A stretch of 64,000 nt of DNA from Acanthacorydalis orientalis (lineage: Eukaryota > Arthropoda > Insecta > Megaloptera > Corydalidae): positions 16,980,154-17,044,153 of the forward strand of contig CM068317.1 of NCBI GenBank assembly GCA_034766995.1, given 5' to 3'. Shown here piece after piece: positions 11,313 through 22,947 of this stretch. The notes under the pieces were generated by a model that was not told where the DNA came from, did no database searches, and saw only the letters and a program-made list of their open reading frames with translations. How positions within the stretch are numbered: the stretch's first letter is position 1; the number at the start of each line of letters is the position of its first letter. The position numbers were made by a program, and so were the translations under genes.

Positions 11313-12368
11313 GAGAAAGAAGAAAAAAAATCTGTGCTTAAGGAGACTCCTCTTACTTTGTCCTCAATTTGTATCACTAGGATGAAATTTGAAAGATGTT
11401 TCATACTGATAAGTTGCTTTCTTATTGGTAATCGTGCAAATGTCATAAAAAAATTATAAACAGTGAAGAAGAAAATCAACTTCATTTACAGAGTTTTATT
11501 GAGAAAGAAGTGATGCTTGTTTACAAATTTCTATATAAGAAGATCGTAATAATCATAGATTAATTCGAAAAAAATCATATCTCCACATCGGTGGCTTTGA
11601 TTCACAAGTGAGAAACGATTCTAAATTGAATATAATATTTTGTAACTGTTCAACAGTATTTATTGGACATATTATTGCGCCTACATTTAACATTATAACG
11701 AAATGGTGGGACAAAACTATTATAAAAAGCGATCATATTGATAAATACTGATTTTGTCTAGATGTACATGATCATAGAATTATAATCAGTTGGAGATATG
11801 AATAGAGAAAACAAGAAATGTGTATTAGAAAGAGGCGTACAGTATAAATTAAAATATGGATTTCATAGATTATTATAGAAAGAGATTATTTCTACACATT
11901 CACAACAGAATGATCAGTGCTTGTTATATCGAAAATATCTTTTATCCAATGTTACTTTAATACTTATAAACAATTTGAAGTGTCATATTCATATTAAATA
12001 ATACTCTATATAAGATGGCCACGTTCAAGAACTTGCGAAAAACAAATTCAAAATGTTATACATGAAACACCAAGTCTACAGATTCCTTATTGAAAATATC
12101 TAGAATAAGAAAAGATTTAAACAAAGCCAGCACCCTTCTGCAAACTAATATGACATACAAATCGGATAAAGAGAGTATATAAGAATAACAATGTTTATAT
12201 ACAAGTCTTCAGCAATCAGCCATTGTATATAAAAATATTTTAAAATGTTTTTAAAGTAAAATAGCCTTCACAGCTCTTTAGGAAATTTAAAGGAAATTTT
12301 TTTTTCTTCATTTCTTACACAATATCTTTCCCTCACCTCTCCTTCTCAACCTCCTCTCCCTCTTTCTA

Positions 12369-12422
<54 letters not shown>

Positions 12423-12655
12423 CTCCACAGTCACTTTGTGATTATATTTACCCGGAAGAAAATTAAACAAAAATCATAAAAAATCTAAAATCACTAAGTA
12501 CTGAAAAATGACCAACAGTTGCAACAAATTAAGGGCGTTTTTCGATTTTATCTTTTTTGTTTTTCGTATGTCTTATGATGGAATAAATAATTTAAAATTT
12601 AATGTGGAAACATGGACAGGAGTTGTAAAATTACAGGATTAATTTAATTTAAAAT

Positions 12656-12702
<47 letters not shown>

Positions 12703-13090
12703 TGATTGTACTACCTACATAAATGGCGTAAAATAAATTTGCGTGTGTTCTTTTTTTACACATTTACCCTTTTATTATATAAATGATATGGTGTTTTAAA
12801 ATTCTTTTTAATGTTTACTTTCTCATTCTCTAGATAAATGATATATTTTTTGGTAAATATACATGTGTCGAATGTTGGCTTCGAACAGAAAATAAATAGT
12901 TCTATAACAGAAACAGTTAACTCAAAATATACGATATAACGACCAGCAAGTCATTCTACAAGAACATTACATATTTCGGGATAAACGTTTCAGCTGAACT
13001 TCGAATATTTTTATTGTATATATTCGACACATAAATTTTATCGTTTTTAATAGCCTTTCCATCTAGTTTTATTCTATTATTTTGATGTTA
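11313..13090. other. AT-rich stretch with (TA)n arrays only
   Basis: Nothing coding was seen. TA arrays lie at about 12371-12419 (preceded by a pyrimidine-rich run, cctctccttctcaacctcc) and 12659-12700. Confidence 0.6.
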
Positions 13091-13103
13091 GATTATATAA
13101 CCC

Positions 13104-13340
13104 GTGCACAGATGCAATGTAGATACAAATCAGAAGGATATCAAACACGGCAAACAGTGCAACAGCCGGATACATTACGACTGTGAGATGTGTAATGCAC
13201 GTGACGCCACCTATATGGAACGTGTTTTACACAAGCGCCACATGCGCCACCTCTTGTATCCTGCATTTTACAAAGATGATTCTTATTATTATCATCTACG
13301 AGAAAGCTGTATCTTCGGCAATGTTTTCGAATTTATGTAA
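13104..13340 (+). promoter_or_regulatory. Cluster of CTCF-like sites in a small GC-richer patch
   Basis: Three related words occur within 50 bases: acgccacct (13204-13212), gcgccacat (13235-13243) and, touching it, gcgccacct (13244-13252). Reversed, the last is AGGTGGCGC, the insect CTCF core. The same pair of words also occurs in the island at 340-720. A 78-codon open frame spans the patch (CEMCNARDATYMERV within it), but I recognise no protein. The regulatory reading is inference from motif match and clustering. Confidence 0.35.
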
Positions 13341-13423
13341 CAGTTGAGCCAAAATGACCAGTATCGTTGCACTTAATAATAATACATTTTTATACAATGC
13401 ACGTAATGTCTATAATAATAACC

Positions 13424-13428
<5 letters not shown>

Positions 13429-13476
<48 letters not shown>
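13429..13476. repeat. (TA)n microsatellite
   Basis: Uninterrupted TA of about 48 bases, about 150 bp from the third Helitron-like copy. Confidence 0.95.
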
Positions 13477-13478
<2 letters not shown>

Positions 13479-13629
13479 TATACATTAATATTATTTATTG
13501 ATAATGGTACTTTTTATATAAAACCCTTTATTATACAATTACGATTTATTTTTTCTTTTAATTTTTATTTTATTTGATTACTAATTAAAATAATTCATTA
13601 TTTTTTATGAATAGTTATATTATTTAATA

Positions 13630-13876
13630 CCAGCGGGCTTTGACCCTTACTCACTACTCTCTCCAATTCCTGAGAGGCTCCGCTCCCTGCTCGCTTATCA
13701 CCGTCTTATAATCACTAATAATTCGTGAAACATCGGAAATGATCGAGAATGGAAATGGTTAAGGTGCTACTTGTAGAGTGTAACGGAAGGAGCGGTGTTG
13801 CGAGGAGGTAATCTACACGAAAAATAGAATTTTATTTCACGGAAATTTTACGATGGATTTATATTTTATATATAGA
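13630..13876 (-). mobile_element. Helitron-like dispersed repeat, copy 3, internally deleted
   Basis: In reverse orientation to copies 1 and 2. Its right part is the reverse of the copy 1 start (tctatatata, then aaaatttcc, cgtgtaga, and the segment ending ttctcgatcatt). Its left part is the tail: on the minus strand gcgagcagggagcggagcc, the hairpin gggtcaaagccc, and a perfect CTGG followed by T, which fits the Helitron CTRR-T rule. The middle third, with the two ggttg boxes, is missing. At 247 bp it is the shortest copy. Confidence 0.6.
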
Positions 13877-14377
13877 ATGATATTAAAATTGATTACTTTA
13901 AAATTAATAGATAATTAATAAAAAAAATATTTCTCAATATAAAGTATTGGAAACGTAATATAATAAGTTAAATTGTCTATATTAAATTAAAGATGTATTC
14001 TAATAATTCATTTGTAAAGTCAAGGTTATATAATCATTCATTAAATATACACTACTAATAAAAAAACACTACTCTGTTAATGCTGCTTTTGTGTTTTCAT
14101 ACGAATATTTTAATTTTTTTCTATCGTTCGGTTCTAAGACAGGTAAAAGAACGTAATCGTTTATTGATTCTGGATATTTCCGGTCTATTATTTCTCCCAA
14201 TATCATGCAACATTATCCTCTAATTGCAATCGTTTCATTCTTCAACAAAGATTATTAGTTTATTACCCTCCATCTAATTAAACCATATTCCAATAGTCTA
14301 TAACAGTCAATTCTTCATCAACAGATTTTACACTGTTTTGTGACAATATTTAGGAACAAAGTGTGTATTTAGATAAC

Positions 14378-14384
<7 letters not shown>

Positions 14385-14427
<43 letters not shown>
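14385..14427. repeat. (TA)n microsatellite
   Basis: Uninterrupted TA array in otherwise unremarkable AT-rich sequence (13877-14544 holds nothing else I can support). Confidence 0.95.
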
Positions 14428-14429
<2 letters not shown>

Positions 14430-14544
14430 GTATATTCGTAGCCGAAATTGAATAAAACTACCAGTGATTACACAGTTTACTAATGATAATAATATAAAGT
14501 AACACGATAATTACAGTTAATATATTTTATATAACATTTAGTTC

Positions 14545-14727
14545 ATTCAAAGCGTCTCCCGATCTGATCGTGCTCCCTGCACACCCGCACTCAATGTACT
14601 GTTATTTAATAATTATTTATAGCCGGCTCGCACTTTGCGGACATCCACCTACACCGTCACCCAAGCCTCACTTTGTTGTCAAGGGCGGTAATAGTAACAT
14701 GTGGAGGCCGAGCACCGAGGCTGTGCT

Positions 14728-14730
<3 letters not shown>
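14545..14730 (-). promoter_or_regulatory. GC-rich island with a TATA-box-like site on the minus strand
   Basis: A 185-base GC-rich patch contains, on the minus strand, a TATA-like ctataaata (reverse of 14616-14624) set between GC-rich words (gccggc just upstream). An initiator-like acagta follows about 25 bases later. The arrangement resembles a core promoter reading toward lower coordinates, where no gene is recognised. A (TA)n array (14731-14764) borders it. Chance is quite possible. Confidence 0.25.
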
Positions 14731-14768
<38 letters not shown>

Positions 14769-15126
14769 TTCATTACGCTCTTTCTAAGCTTACTAGGTTG
14801 ATCCTCCTTGAAGGTAAGTGAAATTAGATTAGGTCAAATCCAGACAGGATAGGTCAGATTATGTCCGGTCAAGTTTATACCTAATAAATCATTGAAATAT
14901 ATATAATTTTAATTACATTTCTTCTGGTTAGATCAGATAAAATTAGATAAGATCAGAATAATTTACTTAAAAAATCAATTTAAAGGATTGTATGATCTAA
15001 TAATTGTATTTTTAAGAGTTCTCTTTCCAGGAACTGTTTTTAAAAAGATCCATGTATCCAACCATAAATGTTATCAATACACTTTTTTTTATTATAAGTG
15101 TTAAGATTCATTCTTAAATAAAAATA

Positions 15127-16298
15127 TTAGACTAGTAGAAAAATAATTGCTGTTTTTGTTTTTTGAATACTTATCTTAATTTTTTTCAATGGAAGTGTTA
15201 TTTCATCGTGTTCATGTTAATACCATTTTAAAGTGCATTTTTCAGTCTGTATTCTGGTAAAATCAACTTTTGTTTTATTGTTAATTTTGCTTTAAATTGG
15301 ACTATTGAATTAAAAATGGAAAAGAAGCAAACAAGAGCATTTTTGTCATTTTTTTGTGTGAGTTCAAAACGTGTAGTAAAGCAGTATAAACTTCTCGTAA
15401 ACTAAACAATGCTTTTGGTACGGACATTTTTAAGAAACGTACGGTGCAATGGTGGTTCTAAAAAAATCGCACTGGGACCTTGAAGATGAAAAAGGTAACG
15501 GACGTTGTTCTTCAGTTCATAACGACCAACTGAAGGCACTAGTTGAATCAGAACTAACCATAACAATTCGAGAGTTTACACAAAAGTTGGGTGTTAGTCA
15601 TCTAGTAGTTATGTATCACTTAAAACAGCTAGTAAAATTAAAAATCTTGACAAATGGGTGCCGCACAAATTGAACGAAACCAAAAAAATCGCTGCTACGA
15701 AATTTGTTCTACGCTTTCTTCTACGTGACAAAAACGATTCATTTCTCGATCATATTGATATGTACGATGAAAAGTGAATCCTTTACGACAACATAAAGCG
15801 GTCTATACAAGTGTTTGACAAAAATTAAGCCTCAAAGCATTTCGCGAAACATAAATTACACCAAAAGAAAATTATGGTAACTGTTTAATGGTCTGTCCTT
15901 GGTATATTCAACTACAATTTTCTGAATTCTGGCAAAACCATTACATCATAAACTTATCGTCAAGAAATCGACTAAATTCACTTACAACTGCGAAGTCTGG
16001 TCCCCGTACTGATCAATCGAAGAGGTCCAATCCTGATGTATAACAATGAACTACCGCACATCGCACGATTGACTTTGAAAAAGTTAAGTGAATTGGGCTG
16101 TGAAACATTACTTCATCTAAAATACTCCCCGAACATCTTGTCAACAAATTATCACTTGTTTAAGCACTTCGACAACTTCTTACAGGGGAAGGTCTTCAAC
16201 AACCAAGCTACAACACACTGACCACTTACAACAGCTATCTGGAAAAATGAATATGAATTTGAAGGTCATAAACCGCAATTATTTTTCTACCAACCCAA
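15127..16298 (+). mobile_element. Hsmar1-like mariner, nearly full length
   Basis: The left TIR begins ttagactagtagaaaaataa at 15127 after TA (15125-15126). The right TIR ends ctaccaacccaa at 16298, followed by TG where TA is expected. The length of about 1.17 kb falls slightly short of the copy at 5130-6438 because of small deletions. Left and right leaders match the other copies in the window. Confidence 0.9.
15316..16250 (+). pseudogene. Mariner transposase pseudogene (cecropia/Hsmar1 type)
   Basis: ATG at 15316 gives MEKKQTRAF. The second helix-turn-helix survives in the open segment 15449-15673 (SVHNDQLKALVESE, then TIREFTQKLGVSHL). The first catalytic Asp is kept in MYDEK. The second is changed to Asn: the expected HDNARPH reads YNNELPH. 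The third is also Asn: STNYHLFKHFDNFLQGK (open segment 16036-16221). Several stops and frameshifts lie between. The family is recognised from these motifs and from the TIR; the protein cannot be active. Confidence 0.9.
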
Positions 16299-16508
16299 TG
16301 CAATATTTTTTTATTCTCACACACCTTTCACTTAAAAAGTATTATTTTTATTACAAAAATAAACATGTTTTTATTAAATATATTTAAATATATTAGAAAA
16401 TTTGACGATTACCTCACTTTTAATTTAGAAATATTTTACTTCATCATCCATATTCTAATAAATGTATTTTTGAAGAAAATAATATTGTCTTGTAAGATTG
16501 ATATATAA

Positions 16509-16511
16509 CAT

Positions 16512-16560
<49 letters not shown>
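16509..16560. repeat. (CA)n/(TA)n microsatellite
   Basis: Short ACAC run followed by about 40 bases of TA. Confidence 0.95.
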
Positions 16561-16561
<1 letters not shown>

Positions 16562-18127
16562 CATTTCATTTTAGAAATAACATTCTAAGCGTCCAAAAAA
16601 TAAATTTTAATTACGTATTTTTCGCCACCATTGCCGCGTTTCGATTTCCTCGATAAAATAATCTCATTGTCAACTTAAACTCAACCTCGATTGCAAATGT
16701 AAATATATGGAGTTTATTTCGTTTTTAGTTTACGTAATGTTGACGTACATGCTCATAAATTGTGTACGTCTCTTCGATACTCGGAGAAGAATTTATGAAT
16801 GCAATCTAAAAATATTTCATATATGCTGAGTAATTGAATCTAAAGATAAATGAATGTTTCTATTTTACAATATACACCAAGTAAATATTTTCTTGTATTT
16901 CCATTGCAATGCATAAGAGTATATCTACTATTTACACAAAATCAAAAAATTTTTAACTTATTAAGAATTTGAGAATTTATGTTATTAATATAGACAGATT
17001 CTTATCAATAAAAACATCGAAACAGTGAACATAATATTAAAATACAGATAGAAAAAGTTATTTCATAGAAAATTGTTTTTTGATTGAATTATACATTACG
17101 AGTATATATCATTCCTCGTGTTAGCAAAATAATTGTTTTCGTAAAAAAATATCTAAATTTTATAAAAAAATAAAACTATTATTTTATAAAATTTAAGTTT
17201 AATTGGCACTAATTAAGAATTGAATCTAATGTAACAATACTAATTTAACTGTTAAATCCTAACATAAAATAATATATTAGAATGCATAAGAGAATATTTA
17301 AAAGTATTTAGTAATATTTTTAGTAACTTTTTTAATAATATCAATTATCAAAAAAAATGCCAAACAATTAATTTTTCAAAAAAAATTAATGCAAAATTAC
17401 TTTTTTAGGAAACAAGTTAGTATTTATACGATTTTTATTTAATATTAATTTAACCCATTTTATGCTTAATTATTATTTATTAATTTCTAGTCAATTTTTA
17501 TATACTTAAAACTTTAAATATTAACTAATTTATCGAAGTGGTTAACATTTACAAGTAGATTTTTGTATATTAAATTGTGAATAATGTTAAAATTGAAGAC
17601 GTTTCATTTAGTAATATTAATGTTAAGAGATATTGTAAACGAAAAGTAAAAAATGTATAAAAACGTATTTAAATTAAAAAAGGATTTTTTATTTACTAAA
17701 CCATTTTAATATAAAACAAGATGTCAACAAAGAATACCATATTAGCTAAATTTAAGAAAAAAACTTTTTTTCCTGACTTTACTTAGTTTTGATGCAATAG
17801 TATGCTAAATATTTACTGTGCAATGGTATTTTTTAAGTATTCCAATAAAAAACAAAAGTCTGTAAATAGCATCATATATAAAGTTATACTTTGTTTTTTT
17901 GACAAGAAAAAGCAATTTTCTTCGCTCTGATAATTCTGAGATTTCTTAGAAAATAAACTGAGTCTACCTACTTAATATGCGCTGATTCTTATATATTTCA
18001 TTAAATATGTAGCTTTATTTACAAATTCAACATCAATATATTTTTCTCAAATGAAAATCACAACATAATATCTATGCGTTACACAGAGCACATTGAAAAA
18101 TTAGAAAAAATCAGCCATCATCTTTTC
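16561..18127. other. AT-rich stretch, no gene seen
   Basis: A slightly GC-richer patch at 16620-16800 (gccgcgtttcgatttcctcg at 16633-16652) carries no motif I can name. The remainder is AT-rich with many short A and T runs and no terminal repeats. Confidence 0.55.
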
Positions 18128-18184
18128 TGTATTACATATTATTATGCATATATATATATATATATACGTATAATAATATGTAAT

Positions 18185-18187
<3 letters not shown>
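18128..18187. repeat. Inverted repeat with TA loop
   Basis: Left arm tgtattacatattattat (18128-18145) is perfectly complementary to 18170-18187. The 24-base interior is mostly TA and can extend the stem further. It would fold as a strong AT hairpin directly beside a long TA array (18190-18250). It could be a collapsed palindrome around an expanding TA tract. Confidence 0.85.

Positions 18188-18189
<2 letters not shown>

Positions 18190-18250
<61 letters not shown>
18190..18250. repeat. (TA)n microsatellite
   Basis: About 60 bases of uninterrupted TA. Confidence 0.95.
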
Positions 18251-18255
<5 letters not shown>

Positions 18256-18567
18256 TTTCTATAGAATTTGTTAGTGAATAATGACTTGATAAATGGTTTG
18301 ATAATTTGTTTATCAAGGACAATTTTGAGGTAATTCAATACAATCAGTAAATAATAGAAATCCTATATAACTGTACAAAGTATTTTCAATATCGTCAAAA
18401 TTAATCTGTTTTTTGTTTATTTTTTTCTATATAAATTATGTTTCTCTGTGAACTAAAAGAAATCATTATCAGAAAAAAATCAAAAGTTTTAAGAGCAGAT
18501 ATTACGCTAAATTCGCACTCCATATGATATTATTTGTTTATGCAACATATGTTAATGTCATTTTGGT

Positions 18568-18810
18568 TCATTTTTGAATATTATTAACTTTTAGAATTTT
18601 GTTAAAATTTTTGGTTTGACCATTTTTACTAAAAATATTAATATGTGCTTCCATAGAACCAGAATTTTCAGCAGATAGAGTTATCTTGTTTTTAACAATT
18701 TCATTATAGTAGAAACCTTCTTCATCGATTACTTTTGCAGTAATCGATGAAGAGTCAGAGCACAAAATAACTACATTAATGCAAAAAAATATTCCATTAT
18801 TAGTTATCAA
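18568..18810 (-). other. Unassigned 80-codon open frame containing a perfect hairpin
   Basis: The translation is not low complexity (ITAKVIDEEGFYYNEIVKNK in the middle), unlike most open frames here, but I recognise no family. Inside it, cttcatcgattact (18720-18733) is perfectly complementary to 18739-18752 around a five-base loop. It lies about 150 bp upstream of a mariner relic, so it may be TE-related leader sequence. No splice signals stand out. Confidence 0.2.
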
Positions 18811-18965
18811 ATCATTAAAAATTGACTTTTTTATTATGAGTAAGAGTTAATCTGTGTTTTACATCTAATATTTACAAAAAAATATATAACATAAATTTAC
18901 CATGACTCGAGATGTGAAAACACTTCATTTATTTTTAAACATTCGTATTTTTTCTATAATTAAAG

Positions 18966-19600
18966 GTGTCTGAAATTGTTAAGAACATAAGCATCTCAGA
19001 TGAGTGGGTATTTCATATCCTAAACGAAGAATTAGGTATAAAAAATCTATCAGCAAAATGGATATCACGTTTGTTGATAATTGAGAAAAAATACAATCGA
19101 ATGCAACATTCTCCTCAAAAAATTGGTCTTTTTTATAAAGGACACGATTAATTTCGTTCATAGATTTGTAACCCCTAATGAAACTTGGATGACTCACTAA
19201 AAATAAAAAATCACTCAAACAAATGGAAGCATCGTGATTTTTCGCCATCAAAAAAGAATCCATTTTAGTTCGCAAAAAAGGTTATGGCTACCATTTTTTG
19301 TGGTAAGGGGATATTTCAAATTGATTATCCTTCAATGAGTAAGAATATAATGAGCGAGAATTATGATAATCATTTCGAACAACTTATCCAAAAAAATCGT
19401 GAAATAGACCATGTTTATCAAAGAAAAATATAGTTTTTCATCAAGATAAAACATGTGCCTATAGAAATATTCTTTCTATGTTGACGAAAAACAGCGCAGC
19501 TTTTTCAAATGTAGAATCCAGTAGCTGCCTGAGCGTTGGAAAATTATTGCACAAAAGGTGGTGAATACATAATTGATTTATAAAAGCGTTTTTTATGAAA
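18966..19600 (+). pseudogene. Mariner transposase relic (third type)
   Basis: It starts within the second helix-turn-helix (ISISDEWVFHILNEELGIKN, then SAKWISRLL), which is typical of mellifera-group mariners (KLSARWVPRLL). Next come VTPNETW, where the first catalytic Asp has become Asn, and [19 protein letters not shown] keeps the second Asp. The third site is deleted; LPERW and AQK resemble the C-terminal end. Several stops interrupt. No TIR was identified; the 3' side runs into the TA array at 19656. The N-terminal 60 or so residues are missing. Confidence 0.75.
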
Positions 19601-19652
19601 ATTAATCGCCTGAGATTCAATTTCAAATCGAATACGAACTTTTGCATTGATC

Positions 19653-19655
<3 letters not shown>

Positions 19656-19705
<50 letters not shown>

Positions 19706-19744
19706 CATATATGTATATATACATGTGTATATGTATATATATAT

Positions 19745-19796
<52 letters not shown>

Positions 19797-19815
19797 TTGT
19801 GTGTGTGTATACATA
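19656..19815. repeat. Compound TA/CA/TG microsatellite
   Basis: Alternating TA blocks with CATA, GTATA, ACACAC and GTGTGT interruptions. Four overlapping frames of Tyr, Ile, Cys, His and Val are read from it and none is a gene. Confidence 0.95.
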
Positions 19816-19884
19816 AATAAAAGTATACTTTTGTTAGGACAGTCTGAATTGTATAACAGAATTATATTTCGTAGCGGTATATAA

Positions 19885-20345
19885 AGTGATATCCATAAAT
19901 ACCCTTAAATATTTTTTATTTATTCTACACAAATACTGCGATTTGAATACTTTCTCTAAGACAGCAGTAAATAATTTCGGCGAAGTTGCATCTCCTTGTC
20001 ATATGTCTTTCTCAATTTTTAACTTTTTTGTTTCTTTTTATAACTTCACCATCGAGGTTGCATTCTTATAGACGTTATCTAACAACTCGATGTATGGGTC
20101 TTGTATACCCGGGTTCTTCAATGTAGATTTGACCGATGATGTGATGATAGAATCGAAAGCCTGTCATAGCCTATAAATCCAAGACACACTGGTATTTGGT
20201 ATTCATTTTACAGACTAATTATTTCCCTCTCACACCTGAATATGATCCATTGTACTGAATCCTGTTCGAAATCTTGCATATTCCCTTGATTGAGAGACAT
20301 CTAGTCACGCATGTAGACGTTTTGAAATTATTTTGGTAAAGATCT
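19885..20345 (-). pseudogene. Non-LTR retrotransposon reverse transcriptase fragment
   Basis: Reading the minus strand from 20345: IYKIFTKIISKRL, a Gly-Phe-Ser-Thr-Asp-His-like segment (FRTGFSTMDHI), then AFDSI, IQDPYIELLDNVYKNATSMV, and QGDATSPKLFTAVLEKVFK. These are the order and motifs of the palm/finger region of LINE reverse transcriptases, of the type annotated in many insects as craniofacial-development-like RT. Stops and frameshifts break it. The catalytic YADD box is not present. It overlaps in family with the fragment at 45775-46570. Confidence 0.8.
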
Positions 20346-20358
20346 TATATATTGTACG

Positions 20359-20365
<7 letters not shown>

Positions 20366-20402
<37 letters not shown>
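20366..20402. repeat. (TA)n microsatellite
   Basis: TA array about 20 bases beyond the reverse transcriptase relic. Confidence 0.95.
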
Positions 20403-20403
<1 letters not shown>

Positions 20404-22745
20404 GAAACTACTTGTTTAAAGATAAATATGGTGTAAATATCTATATAAATTATTGAAGGTAAGTCTCCTTAATCAAAATTCAGCCCAATCCTGTCTCTAC
20501 CTACACAAAATACTATTGTTAAATCTATTAACTTAAAATGACAACTGGGTTTAATCCAGAAGAAAATAGTTCGTAGCCAAATAAGGAAAGAGAAACACGT
20601 TTAGTGTTTGATTAACGGTCATCAAGTAAGAGAGGTACACAACTCCTGAAAGTTTTTCTAGTAGCATGAAATATCATTTTATCAATCCAAATTTTTCATG
20701 ATTTACTATTTTAATTAATGATAGTAGAAAAAACTGCATGTCCAAATTCAAATGTAACCCCCAATAAACTAATTCACAGGTGTTTTTATAAATCGCTTTG
20801 AATACCATACAAATAGTTAAATTATTCAAAAAGTAAATAAATAAGAAGTAATCATAAAATAATATTCGTGAGCATCTAATTTAGCGATCCTTAAAATTGT
20901 AAAAGACAAAAATATTTAATTATTAAAAAGAATTTAAGAAAACTGAGTAAAAATGTGTGTATTAAACTACACATAATGATTTCCTTAACTAGTATTTTAA
21001 TTATAAATAAAAAAATATATTTGCAAAAAAGAATGTTTATTTGTGACAACCGAAAAGTAGCATAGAGTAGACAAAAATAACAAACTATAGTAAAATGAAA
21101 ATCGTTCATAAAAAGTAAATTTATGATATACACTGAGCAGCATCCAGTAATAAAAATAGTTATAATAATTATAATATATATATATATATATTCTAAAATG
21201 TACTTTAATATATTATTTTTATTTAATGATATTTTATTACAAATTTCATTATAATTAGGTCTAATGGAAGGCGAATCTATTCTCACTACATTTTTTAATA
21301 TGTTTTTTTTATTATTTCTTTTGTTTTTATTTTAATTAAATTTTAGACTCAAGTTTAAAATGATACCAATTTGGAAGACGTAATAAAAGTTTAAGGTTTT
21401 TTTTTAATACAGCTTTATATTCTTGTTAAATAATAAAATAGAATCAGCTAAGAATTAATTCTGAATGCTTCATTTTAAGACCACTGTCTCCTGAAACACA
21501 AATTAATTATTATTCTTGTATATTTCGTAGAACATTCATAATATTTACCTTTTATTTTTTTGCAAAATAGATTCATTTTTGAGAATTTACCCTAAACTTA
21601 TTTCACAATTTACGTGTTCTTACTAACTAAAAAATTGAAATAAATAAAATAAAACAAAAATTTTAAATATCGAATAATGAAGTTTTTTCGCAAATTATAA
21701 CATTTTCTATAAAAGATCTATGAGTTTAATAGAAATTCAATTAAATTGTTGTGAGATGGTTTACTTCTATCAAATTATGAATGTTCATAAAAACACAATT
21801 AAAAAGTTACATTTTACACTGGCTGTAAAATATAGATTTCTGACTAAATTTAATCATATTTATTTTTCGTATTAATAATTTCAAAAGATTTTTGAATTTA
21901 TTTTATTTTGATATTTTAAATTCTTTATTAATTAAATATAAATACAATTTCGAATTAAATAATATATCAACATATATCGAAATAGTGTTGCAATGAAAAT
22001 AAATTTCAATACGTATTACCATGATACTTTATTTCATATTCAATCAATACTACCTGATTTGCTGCTTAAACATAGTGAAAACCATTCACAATAGCAGAAT
22101 ATTCCGAGTTCATTTCATGTTATTTACAAGTTAGTGTCACATTTCATGAAATATAAATGTATGATAGATATAGAGCCATATATCTATCATAGAGTATACA
22201 TAAAGGTATACAAACACACAATAGTGGATACTACTATATTGGTTGTGGCTCTATTGTTGAATCGGTATGAATATATCTGAAGGTGTCTACAACATTGTTA
22301 ACAACGCTCTAGCGTGACACCTAATTAGCTGTTTTATCAGTCTCTGCATATTATATGTACAAATATTGTTCGTATAACGTCGCTGTAGAATTCGTGGAAA
22401 ATCTAGAACTACGTATTGTGTTATTAATAAAGGAGTCGAAGAAAATATTATATGAGTATTGTTGACAATGTATCAAAATTAACTAGTTCGTTCAGATTGG
22501 ATTTATAAATGAAATCGCATATGAATATTTTTTTTCCATAGTTTGTATAATAAGCATTTATTTTCTTTCAGTTTCTATGGAAATAAAAAAATCTCAGTAA
22601 TATTTTTATTATTAAGAAATTAATAAAAATGATTAAATAAAAAATATATTTTTAACAAGATACACAGATTTTTTTTTGTTTTTCAATATGAACTGTGGAT
22701 ATTTATTTCTTATGTATTTTATATACTCAAATTCTTACATCTAAC

Positions 22746-22747
<2 letters not shown>
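20403..22747. other. AT-rich stretch, one hairpin, no gene seen
   Basis: A 131-codon minus frame at 20891-21286 is dominated by Ile, Phe, Leu and Lys and looks like an AT artefact. A perfect hairpin is listed separately at 22161-22190. The patch 22250-22440 is a little GC-richer (gtcgctgtagaattcgtgg) without any recognisable motif. Confidence 0.5.
22161..22190. repeat. Small perfect hairpin
   Basis: atgatagatata (22161-22172) pairs exactly with 22179-22190 around the loop gagcca. No terminal duplication was seen. It may be chance in AT-rich sequence. Confidence 0.8.

Positions 22748-22786
<39 letters not shown>
22748..22786. repeat. (TA)n microsatellite
   Basis: TA array of about 38 bases. 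Confidence 0.95.
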
Positions 22787-22791
<5 letters not shown>

Positions 22792-22947
22792 AACATAGTT
22801 TAAAAAAATATTAATTTCATATTAACACAACTTATGAAATGTGACGACATAACAGTACATTCCATGATGAGAATCATCAGCATATTTGTTTAAAAAAATA
22901 TTACTCTATAAAAATATAACAACAGCTGTATTTCATTATAGTATTAT

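Noticed and set aside
18101..18338. Overlapping Tyr-Ile open frames
   Set aside because: They are read from a long TA array; the same holds for frames at 19459-19816, 27071-27271, 33049-33267, 48770-48981 and 62588-62845.
20891..21286. 131-codon frame, longest in the window
   Set aside because: It is almost only Ile, Phe, Leu, Lys, Asn and Tyr codons, includes a TA-run segment and has no domain; expected by chance in AT-rich DNA.
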